Positions 23,801-33,700 of a DNA stretch of 64,000 nucleotides are shown here, piece after piece (positions within the stretch are counted from its first letter, which is position 1; each line of letters opens with the position of its first letter). Origin of the DNA: Sipunculus nudus (lineage: Eukaryota; Annelida; Sipuncula; Golfingiida; Sipunculidae); contig CM049309.1 in assembly GCA_026874595.1 (NCBI GenBank), positions 24,867,033 to 24,931,032 of the forward strand, written 5' to 3'. The notes under the pieces are model-generated. The model was given only the letters and a program-made list of their open reading frames with translations, made no database searches and was not told the DNA's origin. The translations under genes were made by a program, and so were the position numbers.

Positions 23801-24246
23801 AAAATAAATATATCTCAATTGATAATATGCTGAATATATCTAACACAGTAAATTTGACTCTAGACCGTTGACATTGGTATTTGTATTTATATTAATTACT
23901 AATCAAAGCATATTGTGACAATAATAATGATAATGGCAGAGGCATATATATCACAATGGTACCATACTATTATTATCTTACTTGGTATTGATATAATATA
24001 TGAATTTTCTATAAGAAGTGAATTAATCTTACCATGTGTACTGATGAACCCTCTTGTACCAGTAAAGTGTTTCCTGATGTGTTCCTTCATTTTTGGAAGA
24101 TAATTTGGTTTTACCCGTGAAGGTGGGCAGATAGGACAATGCACTAGACTTTTCTTCCCTGTACATCCTTCAGGACAACCGATACAGGGAACAAGATGAA
24201 AATTGTCCACTGGGTCTGTACCAGCTCTGATAGCAGTGTTATGCAT
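19231..24246 (-). CDS. Zinc-finger, SAP and OTU-protease protein, transposon-derived, 7 exons, 1028 aa
   Basis: Seven exons on the minus strand with GT/AG introns join in frame: 24246-24033, 23554-22893, 22496-22303, 22020-21911, 21745-21567, 21229-21088, 20816-19231. The product would be 1028 residues. Visible parts: Cys/His finger-like segments (residues about 20-115); a C2H2 finger (C203, C206, H218, H223); a Cys-rich segment (245-287); C336/C339 followed by LVHDLTKKAVF; NPFKVPPLYHHWAPYIG; a SAP-type motif (455-482); a conserved block with AESPRDYVDIL and NTQAAEQL; an OTU domain with GDGNCFF (D790, C793) and NGHYDLL (H894); a basic tail (KRRRK). The SAP-to-NTQAAEQ region resembles abundant transposon-like proteins of bivalves, fish and cnidarians. 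A DDE-type transposase role, with D349, D527 and E652 as candidates, is inference. No terminal repeats were found, so it may be domesticated or mobile. Confidence 0.85.
21088..21229 (-). CDS. SAP-OTU gene exon 6 (SAP motif)
   Basis: Acceptor atttatgtag, donor gtattt; 142 bases, residues 454-500. VDTLRRLCRILRVNSRGSRL followed by DILVRLRQ matches the SAP helix-turn-helix pattern (Leu-rich helix, Gly-Ser-Arg, second helix), expected to bind DNA. It leaves one G for Gly501. Confidence 0.83.
21567..21745 (-). CDS. SAP-OTU gene exon 5
   Basis: Acceptor cccatcag, donor gtaatt; 179 bases, residues 394-453: GENPFKVPPLYHHWAPYIGR, then KTRKSNQLYNTEYCKVHQEE. The NPF.VPP.YH.WAP signature is typical of the repeated transposon-like family. 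Confidence 0.83.
21864..21891. repeat. 28-C homopolymer in a SAP-OTU gene intron
   Basis: In the gene's sense it is G28, starting 18 bases downstream of the exon 4 donor. Confidence 0.95.
21911..22020 (-). CDS. SAP-OTU gene exon 4
   Basis: Acceptor cacttacag, donor gtgggt; 110 bases, residues 357-393, including VDAEQFWSDIEREIIARGIV. The intron that follows carries a run of 28 G (C on the plus strand, 21864-21891) starting 18 bases after the donor. Confidence 0.82.
22303..22496 (-). CDS. SAP-OTU gene exon 3
   Basis: Acceptor tctttccag, donor gtaagt; 194 bases, residues 293-356. Reads NHTAISRVIGRMEYKLGINI... then YDYFCVKCGHHPKVLVHDL. The CVKCGHHP knuckle followed by an Asp (D349) is a recurrent pattern in this transposon-like family. 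Confidence 0.82.
22893..23554 (-). CDS. SAP-OTU gene exon 2
   Basis: Acceptor tgtttcag, donor gtgagc; 662 bases, residues 72-292. Contains CPFC...H...C, an acidic linker with a duplicated piece (VENPDAPPSNS at 169-179 and VENPHAPPSNS at 190-200), a C2H2 finger CPHCQKMYHKSSLRQH, and a Cys-rich end (ACCIDPTQGIY, HPLHVIHRPYG, CDSRDC). Confidence 0.82.
24033..24246 (-). CDS. SAP-OTU gene exon 1
   Basis: ATG at 24246 with an in-frame TAG 15 bases upstream, so translation probably starts here. Residues 1-71 include a Cys-rich segment (PCIGCPEGC, HCPICPP) and KEHIRKHF, a zinc-finger-like pattern. Donor gtaaga; one base is left over for the next codon. Confidence 0.8.
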
Positions 24247-24249
24247 GAT

Positions 24250-25150
24250 GAATGCATACTAGTACAACTGGTGACCATACTCATGTTAAGAGGGGTTTAT
24301 ATATAGATGACCAGAGTTTGTTTTCAACATCAAATAATCAGGTTTCATACATCAAACATATACATCATAGGTGCTTATTTGAATGATCCTTCCTGTGTGC
24401 TGTATAAACAGTTCCATTTAGGAAATTACACATGTTTGGACCCTACTCAATATCAACTCAATTAATTAGTCCCAACAAATAGACCTTATCTTGAACTCCC
24501 TGTGAGCTGACCACAGGCCTGCAGGTGGTACAGTGGCCAGAAGCTGTGACTCACAGCAGTAGGCTGGACATGGGGTTGTGTGTATAATTGACTGGAGTTC
24601 CTATCACTTAGATTTATCTGTAAATGACCATGGAAAATAAGAATTAAATGTTACCAGATTAATAACATAGGCAGCCACCGAAGCCACACTTAGAAGCAGT
24701 GAGAGTGATTAAACTCCCAGATTAAGATCACAGGACAAGTAGATCAAATTGGATACATGTGCAAAGAACTTCTTGAATGTAAAGACAGACAGTGTTTATA
24801 TCATGCCTAATTTGTAACTAATTTTTTTTTACATATTAATTGCTGTCATTTTGATTAGTGACTGTAATATGGGAAAATATCAATTATATCTTTCAAACAT
24901 CATGACTTCTGAAGATTAATTGCCCAACACATGTAGAGCTCTTATTTAAGCGTAGCTCAAATCCTTCTTTTGAAGCTCTTAATTTCATACTCTATAGTAT
25001 TTTATATTTGATCTGTTATTGTTTATTGTAACCAAATTAATGTACCTTCATACACACAGATTTGCAGTGAATGTGATGTTTTATGCTATAATTTTTTAAT
25101 TTTATTTTTCATAATATGAACAATTTTATTAGTATCATATGTTTGTCTGA
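24250..25150. other. No gene recognised upstream of the SAP-OTU gene
   Basis: This would hold the promoter of the minus-strand gene. No promoter motif, terminal repeat or other exon could be supported. Confidence 0.4.
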
Positions 25151-25155
25151 TTGAA

Positions 25156-25232
<77 letters not shown>
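25156..25232. repeat. (TG)n(TA)n microsatellite
   Basis: Short TG run followed by about 62 bases of alternating AT. Confidence 0.97.
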
Positions 25233-25234
<2 letters not shown>

Positions 25235-25795
25235 AAATAATAATAAAAAAATTTCCCTCTCCATCTCTCTCATTCACACTTTCCATTTACATAGCACTCT
25301 AATCAGATTAAGTCAGTTAATTGGTGTGTAAACAGTCCTCCACCACTAATCACCATACTCGGCCCAGCCCCTGCCTGGTCCTTATCACCATAATCTGACC
25401 AGCCTCTGTCCTGTCATGCATTGCGTGCACTCCCAGACCAACATGCACTCTCAGACCATCCGTGCAGTCCCAGACCAAACCAGTGTTTTAGCCCCTGTTG
25501 ATGTGACAGTGATGGGAGTTCTCTCCTTCTACTGACTATAACGGTACGGCGGTAGGTGTAAACCCAGCTCTGGCTCTGTTGTAAACACAGAACCACAGGT
25601 GGAGCACATCTAGAATTCAGGCTGCTGTTTGAGCCATTGAGTTTGAGTCAATGAATAAAACTTCTCACGTCTATGTTTATGGTTTCTAGTCTCTTGTTCG
25701 TATGTCTGCCGTATGTATCTGTGTCTCCGTTTAGTGGCGAACCTGTAATAAGAAATTCAATTATTAGTACACATAACATGCAGTTGTGAAGCTCT

Positions 25796-25864
25796 CCACT
25801 GGGTCTCAAACCAGCAATCATGGATTAACAAGCCCTATGCGCTACCACTGTGCCATGCAAGACG
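25796..25864 (-). repeat. tRNA-Asn-like segment (SINE head or tRNA pseudogene)
   Basis: The minus strand has TGGCACAGTGG (an exact A-box pattern), a CTTGTTAATC anticodon-like loop (GTT) and GGTTTGAGACC (B box) at tRNA-like spacing. The acceptor stem is not clearly paired, so a functional tRNA gene is unlikely. Confidence 0.55.
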
Positions 25865-25933
25865 AGTTGGATGTGAGGGGTCGAGTGGGGATATTTAAAT
25901 CTACTTTTCAGAATTTGTCGTAGTTGTTAAAAT

Positions 25934-26014
25934 TAGGGTTAATTTTTGTCAAGCGTAAGCGTTGTCCGGGCGCTTCGTGCCAGGACGTCGCGAAAGCTTA
26001 AAAAAATTAACCCT
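25934..26014. repeat. Imperfect hairpin with AGGGTTAATTTTT arms
   Basis: AGGGTTAATTTTT and AAAAATTAACCCT flank about 55 bases of GC-rich loop that itself contains partly paired agcg and cgcga pieces. Confidence 0.75.
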
Positions 26015-26439
26015 CAGCCATTTGTTAACTGCCTGCCACTAAACCGTACTCTGTCTCGCGCTTGCGCGGACAAGGTGGAGTCACTGTTTTATATGTGAAC
26101 CCTTACCCTTGAATTACACCAAATATATCCATGATGTGTGTGCGTACAAATGCCTGGAGGGCGCAAGACAACGGATGTGAATGACGTAGGCAGGACATGT
26201 GTACATAAGCCAAGCGGTGTAAACAAGCGAGAGGGAGGTATCATGACAGATACGAGCATGTTAAATTGCATGAAGGAGGGATAAATTGTACATTATTACA
26301 GGGTAAGAGGTTCATGGGAAGGATATAAGATACCATTAACTTACAAAGGAGTAAACTGGATATATTATTACAACGTTTCACATGTATCCGTGGTGTCTTA
26401 ACGTGTCCAGAACAGCAGCCTGAATTCTAGACTTGTACC

Positions 26440-27395
26440 CCACAGGTCGCAGCCTTCATTTATCCAGCAGACGGGGATGCATATATCTCCGATTTAATCG
26501 GACTCAATATTAATAGGCCCTGCCATATATTGAGTCCAATAGCTGTACAGTGAGAGTTTCTACAATATAAGTCTCAGACTACACACCACCCAATGCCACT
26601 GTAACCAGTGTCAACAGGTGTTTATTACCCTGTGCCAGCACGTCACTTTTCAGAGCTGGGCCCGTTGAAACAAAATGTAACAGAATTTTAGCTGTCAATC
26701 ACTCGAGTCACCGAGGCTATCAGTGAGGCCATCAAGTGCGCCTATTGGACTGTTCTTCTCTGTCCCTTCTAAACTCGCTGACATGCCTCTGGTAAAAAAG
26801 TCAAGAAATGTTTAAGAATGATGATCCAAGTTCAATTTTAGTTGCTATCGAAACCATGAAACACATACGTATTGGAGTTAAAAAGGTGTTATCCTGTGTC
26901 TTGTTTTTAGGCAGTAAACAGGCAGTCAAAGAAGATGCAAAGTATCTGTTGCATCTTCCATGGCTTATATTGTAGAAACTCTCATTGTATGGGTATCGGA
27001 CTCAATATATGGCAGGTCCTAATAATATTGAGTCCTATTAAATCGGGCTACATCTTATCTTGAGTGTGGTGAACCCAGGCGATCGTTTCAACTGTTGATG
27101 TGCAGTGCACCTGTAACATCATCACTGCTGCGAGTGTCCTTGTAACTGGACCCCTGGCTACACAAGAGCACTGGCTACACAGGTTGTTACAAGGGTTACT
27201 CACTGGATTGTTTCAGCCGGCAAGGTGCATGTGTCACATTTCAGCTGGGTCATGAAGTTAGCAGTGATGATGTAACATGTGCACTGCACACCGTTGGCTG
27301 AAAAAATCACCCAGGCTCATCATCGTCTAACAGATGCATGCGTTCTCATCCGCTAGATAAATGAAGGCAGCGACCTGTCGCTCTGTGTTTACAAC
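26440..27395. mobile_element. Nested fold-back structure (three pairs of inverted repeats)
   Basis: Pair 1: 26444-26480 with 27345-27390 (gataaatgaaggc.gcgacctgt). Pair 2: about 26486-26566 with 26966-27050, about 80 bp (ggactcaatatta.taggcc and gagagtttctacaatataag). Pair 3: about 27072-27130 with 27250-27322 (gcagtgcac.tgt.acatca and tcactgct). Pairs 2 and 3 sit side by side inside pair 1, so the single strand could fold into a branched cruciform. Confidence 0.75.
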
Positions 27396-28950
27396 AGGGT
27401 CTACTGGTAGGTGGTAACCCTGTATACTCCTAGCCGCCTGCAGCAACGATACGTCATGCACTGTTAACAGGTGACTGTTTCGTCGCCTCTCTATGTATAG
27501 AGATAACTGGTGTTTGAACACCATATGATCATATTTTCCAGAAAAGGCAGTTTTATTATCAGTTTTAGAGAGGGGTGACATTAAAAATACTTCACTACAG
27601 CAAAATTATCTCATTTTCAGTACAACTGCCACATATTGGCAACTGTAAAGTAATGCATTTTACTTTAGTTTTTGTGTATTTTGGTCATAAGAAGACTGGG
27701 GTCATACTACTCATAACCGCCATGACGGAAGCAGTAAGTATGCATACGAAGCAGTGACAGTGCTAAAATGTGAACTGGCCCAGTTTTATAAGGGTCATAG
27801 ACATATTTAAATTTGGACATTATGCAATTAGTTTATCATAACAGAATTGTGTCTTAGAAATATGAGACACCAGAGATACTGATGGGTATTCTCCCTTTTA
27901 TAGACACTGATCTTACTGAGCTTAGAATCCCACCCAAGTGCATACATGGGATGGTGACTAAAATGTCATCTCAGATATATTCAACATTTAGTCATGCTTG
28001 GTGTCTAGTATTCAGTTGGACCAAAAACATAAGATGCCACCCTGTACCCTGTGTATTATGTAGTCTCAACTAAGACTGAAGTGACCAGTCTACCTCAGTC
28101 TTGGAAAAAGCATTCATTTTCCAAGCAGCAAAGTATGCTTCCCGCAAAATAAATTTGCGCAACCTAAATTTTTGATGAAAAAGTTACAAAAGGGATATTT
28201 TTAACAAGTTTGGAGAGAAAAGGATACTTACCAAGATATCTGAAACTGTTTACAGTCTTATGACTTATATACTTTCCATGATGAAAAATAAACATTAAAG
28301 ATAAACACGCACTGCAGGCTGAAGCCGTCTATGGTCTACAAGCACACTGCCTAATGAGAAAAGGCTGTACCACTTAATTATATGCAGGTAGTGTCTGTCC
28401 ACACAACCGTCATGCATGACCATATCCCCACAACAGTTGTGTGTTATCAAATATATATCTTACACTAAATATTCTAAATGTTCATAATATAATTACTTTT
28501 AAGGATCAGAGAAATGATAATTGTTTGGAAAATTCTACAAAATGAAAGAAAACTTACTTGGTGAATAGAAATAAAAATACCACCAGATTGGCAAAGAAAC
28601 CTGCCATGGTAGCTGGCCAAGGACCATTCATGTATTGGGCCCAGCCCCAGCTTTTCCAATATTATACACTTATTGTGTCTTAATTGTAAGTAATAAGTTT
28701 ACCTAAATCACCAAGCACCTACAAACTTTCAGGTGCTGTTGTGCTGAGGTGGCTGTTACCAACTGTATTGTTAGATTTTATATTATGATATGAGAGGCTG
28801 TCATGCGGATTGTACTTCTTATTGGTACAACAGTCATGATTTTAGCCTCTGCCCTATATGCATGCATGGTCAGATGCAGGATGGTTGATAGCAGTCAGTC
28901 GACAGATGGATAGTAATACTTTGAGTTTAGGAGGAATCAAGTCAAGTAAA
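27396..28950. other. No gene recognised
   Basis: Intergenic sequence. Short open frames (for example 27882-28073, plus) are not convincing. Confidence 0.45.
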
Positions 28951-28959
28951 TAGCATTTC

Positions 28960-29830
28960 TAGTTAATCTGACTGAAATTCAACTGAGGTATGGGAATGAT
29001 GCTCTTGTCTGTCATCTGGCAATCTAACTGTCCATTAGCAGGGCACAATTCGTAACCACAGGACCCAGAAACTTCTAGGTGAAAATCCAGGGAGGTCAAC
29101 AAAAAATCTCCCTGGAAACATGAAAATAGGTCAGTGTGGCTATTGGGCGTGTAAGTACCCCCTAGAATAATAAAAAATTTGATACAAAAGCTCCAGTATC
29201 TGAATAACTAATGCATTGTTCACCATGATTCTTTGCATGCATATTCATCATAGAGTGTTTCATCAGTTCCTGCAGACTAGTAGTCCATCCTGGATTTTTT
29301 TAATTTTTACGCATTTTTATCTTTATTTTTGAGACCTTCAAAGATTCAGTCATCAGTTAACAGGGCACAAAATGTAACCATTGGATCTAGAATCTTCTAA
29401 CTTAAGGTCAAGGGAGTTCAATGAAAAATCTCCTAGGAAACTGAAAATTAGGTATCTGTTACCATTATCCTTTGAGCTATGGGGCCCAGAAGTACCCCCA
29501 GAATAATAAAGAAAATTGATACAAAACCTCCAGTATCTTGATAATTAATGCATGGATTGCCTTGAATCTTACCTTGAATATTGACGATGACTAGTTTTGT
29601 CATTTCCTAAAAACTGGTGACACCACCTAGATTTTTTCTATTTCTTACCATTAATTTCTCTGTTTGAGACAGTCAGATGACAGTAATAATGTTAGTTTCT
29701 CTGCTGTGGTTTCTTCCTGAAACTTGATGTGTTTATTGGTTATGATTGGTTTCATGACTTTCATTAGTTCTTGAAGACTGGTGGCGCCACCTGTATTTTT
29801 TCTATTTTTGATATGTTTTTTTCCTTAATT
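28960..29830. repeat. Family A core-repeat remnant without ends
   Basis: Two diverged core units (cagggcaca...gtaaccac.gga; ...ctgaataactaatgca) and a terminal ggtggcgccacctgtatttttt block at 29781. Hairpin ends are not visible. Confidence 0.7.
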
Positions 29831-30718
29831 TTGAGACTACCAAATTATATTGATTCTATCAAATTTCCAACTGTGGTTTCATCTGTGTCCTGCAACCTTG
29901 TGTTGTTTATTAGGGCCCTGCTTGAATAAGTGGATGCCCCATATCAATCACCCTGTCCTTCTGTCTGCCTTTTTGTATGTCCATCAAATTTGTTTCCTTT
30001 TGGAAACTCCAGTTTGGATTGACATATGGATTTCAGACTTGACTGATATAACACAAGAACTTGATTTTGTGGTTATGAGGTCAAGGTCACAGGGCCCACA
30101 TATTTAGAGAGATTTTGAATGCATTTTAAGCCAGTTAAGCAGTTATCTAGCATGTTTTTCTGTTATTATCTTTCAAGGGAGCTTGCTCTCTATTCCTTGC
30201 AACCATGACATTAATGTAATTCAACGTCAGGTCCCATGATAAGTATCCTTTCACTGCTGTCAGAAGCTGGGGTAGACTATAGAATCAGTGGAGCGACCAA
30301 AGAATCATGCACTGTTGACAAGGGAATGTAGGATGTTTCTGAAACAGACATTTCAGTAATTGACAATCCACACTAGGACATTCTGCACTCAGACATTTCA
30401 GACAGGCCTTTTTGCAAGGGAGGATGTTTCAGATAGATCAATATTATTTCCATAAAATAACCTTTTAAAATATAATTTTGAGTATATTAATGAACCCATA
30501 TGATTATTGATATAATATTTAATTGGCAAAAAAAATGGGGATTTATATATATTATAATTATAATCCAGCCTGAATTAACCTAGGTATAACCTGCCCAACC
30601 CTGGTTTTAATGGTTAATGTTTATATCAATAATAATATTTTCTAGACTTTTTAACTGCAGAACACTGAGCAATTCAAGTAATTGTACATTTGAATTATTT
30701 TCTTATTTCTATTTTCAG
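29831..30718. other. Region upstream of AP-1 mu exon 1
   Basis: No recognised gene, CpG-rich promoter or TATA box. If 30718 is a real 3' splice site, this is part of a leader intron and the promoter lies further upstream. Confidence 0.4.
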
Positions 30719-30780
30719 GGGTCTGGAAACCAGCAAAAATGTCAGCTTCTGCCATTTACATTTTGGATGTAAAGGGCAAG
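30719..30780 (+). CDS. AP1M1: AP-1 mu exon 1 (coding part 30739-30780) with 5' UTR
   Basis: The ATG at 30739 starts 14 codons ([14 protein letters not shown]), followed by the donor gtaagt. A pyrimidine-rich tract ending ttttcag at 30718 sits just upstream. The 20 bases before the ATG may therefore be the end of a 5' UTR exon spliced from an upstream leader I cannot see. Otherwise this is the first exon and transcription starts nearby. Confidence 0.9.
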
Positions 30781-33700
30781 GTAAGTTTTGATTGAATATG
30801 AATATCAATATTTGTAAAACCATTGATCAGATATTTCTTTATTCTGCCCATCTTTGTGCTAGATATCCTGTATGGCTGATTTAAAAAAAAACTGGCCTGT
30901 GGTCAGTGACAGTGACGGGTGATATATTTGCAACTTATATTATTTTGGACGTAGACCTAATTTTCAAGGTATTATATTCCCTATTAGCTTAGCTGTAGGT
31001 ACAAGGGAGGTCTTCTAGTGATCACTCAATAATTAAATTTAAAAACATATATTTCTGATCTTATTTATTGTGCTTGCCAATGACATGGTGACCCTATGTA
31101 TAGTCTTCCCCTTGTATATTATTTTTAGTAGTGGGGGAGGTGTTATTTTACACAATTTGGAAATCTGATACTCTGAGCCCCTTTATAAATAGAAACAGAA
31201 ACTAGAATACGGGTAGTCGACAAGCGACTACTTGTAAACGCCTAAATCAGAGTGGAACAGGTGAAGTGTTGCATATTAGCATGGATGTCTGCAGCCAAAT
31301 TGTGTATGTAGGTTGCACTACCTACGAAAAAATCCAGAAAGCTCTATACACATGCAAAACTTTGGCCCAATCGGTCAAACGGTTCCCAAGATATGAGCTT
31401 GGATATCTGCTGCATAAACTAGAATGCAGGTGGCGCCACCTGTCATAAAATCAAGAGAGCTGTCGGGGATGTGTAAACTTGCAAAATTTTAGGCAGATAT
31501 GTCAAACCACTGCCGAGATATGAGTGATTTTATCCCATGGCAGACAAACAGATGGGAGCTGTGCAAACATGGCTGCAGGTGGCGCCACCAGTTTTGCATA
31601 TGATAAAGAGCTATGTGAGATTTATACACATGCAAAATTTTGGCCCAATCGGTCAAACGGTTCCCTAGATATGAGCTTGGATGTCTGCAGCGTAAACTTG
31701 ATTGTAGGTGGCGCCACCTGTCATAAAATCAGAAAAACTATCCAGGATGTATAAGCATGCCGAATTTCAGGTGAATTAGTCAAACCACTGCAGAGATATG
31801 AGTGATTTTAACCCAAGGCAGACGAACAGATGGACACTGTGCAAACATGGTTGCAGGTGGTGCCACCATTTTCGGTGTATGTTATAAAGCTCTCCAAGGG
31901 CTACATTTGTGCAAAAAAATTTTCCTGATCGGTCAAAAGGTTCCTGAGATATGAGCTTGGATGTCTGCAGCGTAAACGTGAATGTAGGTGGCGCCACCTG
32001 TCATAAAATCAGAAAAGCTATCCAGGATGTATAGGCATGCCAAATTTCAGGTGAATTAGTCAAGTCACTGCAGAGATATGAGTGATTTTAACCCAAGGCA
32101 GACAAACAGATGGACACTGTGCAAACATGGTTGCAGGTGGCGCAACCATTTTTGGTGTATGATATAAAGCTCTCCAAGGGCTACATTTGTGCAAAAGAAT
32201 TTTCCTGATCGGTCAAAAGGTTCCCTAGATATGAGCTTGGATGTCTGCAGCGTAAACATGAATGTAGGTGGTGCCACCTGTCATAAAATCAGAAAAGCTT
32301 TCCAGGATGTATACGCATGCCCAATTTCAGGTGAATTAGTCAAGTCACTGCAGAGATATGAGTGATTTTAACCCAAGGCAGACGAACAGATGGACACTGT
32401 GCAAACATGGTTGCAGGTGGCGCCACCATTTTTGGTGTATGTTATAAAGCTCTCCAAGGGCTACATTTGTGCAAAAGAATTTTCCTGATCAGTCAAACGG
32501 TTCCCGAGATATGAGCTTGGATGTCTGCAGCGTAAACGTGAATGTAGGTGGCGCCACCTGTCATAAAATCAGAAAAGCTATCCAGGATGTTTACGCATGC
32601 CCAATTTCAGGTGAATTAGTCAAGTCACTGCAGAGATATGAGTGATTTTAACCCAAGGCAGACGAACAGATGGACACTGTGCAAACATGGTTGCAGGTGG
32701 CGCCACCGTTTTTGGTGTATGTTATAAAGCTCTCCGAGGGCTACATTTGTGCAAAAAAATTTTCCTGATCGGTCAAACGGTTCCCGAGATATGTGGGTTT
32801 ATGTGTGGAAACAGACGCACAAACGGACGCAGAGCGCAAAGGAAAGGTCAGAGGTCAAAACAAAATCGGGGCGCAGCAGTTCACATGTGGAAAATTCCGC
32901 CCAGCGGTTACGGAGGAGTTCTCTGGACACCTACGCGGCCGCGGCGGCGGCGTGCAGCTGAAAACATAGTATCCGCAAAACTCTGTTTTGGCGGATACAA
33001 TTATTGAATCACATATGTGATCATCAGACATGGGGTCTATTACAGTTGTTCTATTACTATTACTATTACTATTATTTTCAATTTCTGATATTACTATTAC
33101 TATTAATATTACCACATTTTATCTTCTATTACTATTACTATTACTGGGGTATCTATTACTATTACTATTACTTAAACTGATGGGAGGATTCTAGACCTTG
33201 CGCAGCCATGAGTGCTATAAACTAGCACTACAATCACATGTTTAAATAATATTAAAAGCACCTATATCATCCAGTTACCTACACAATTTTTCTTATACTG
33301 TATCTGTCATTTACAAAAAGCCTAATGATACTTGAGATCTTTACTTATTTCAGCTTCTTTAATTATGGTTTTTATAATATTTTGAAACCTCAGTGATCGT
33401 TATTGGGGTGTTTCAAGTTGAAATTATAAGATAATTGTATGAACTCTTGAATACATGTAATTTAAAGCAACTGGCATATGTAAAATATTTATATATAATT
33501 ATATATGCATACTTGTACATTTATATTATTTTCATATACATTTCACATAAATTTATTTTATAGAACATACTTCTATTTAGATACAATCTTAGTTCTCATA
33601 GTCAATGAATAAAGATTATCGGTGTAACTAAAAATTATCTCCAGAGGAATTATTCATGATTATTGCATAATATTATTTAGCATCGAAGCTGACAATTCAG

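Noticed and set aside
32642-33007. Overlapping open frames on both strands at the end of the 280-bp array
   Set aside because: They follow the tandem repeat and the family B terminus, with no protein signature.
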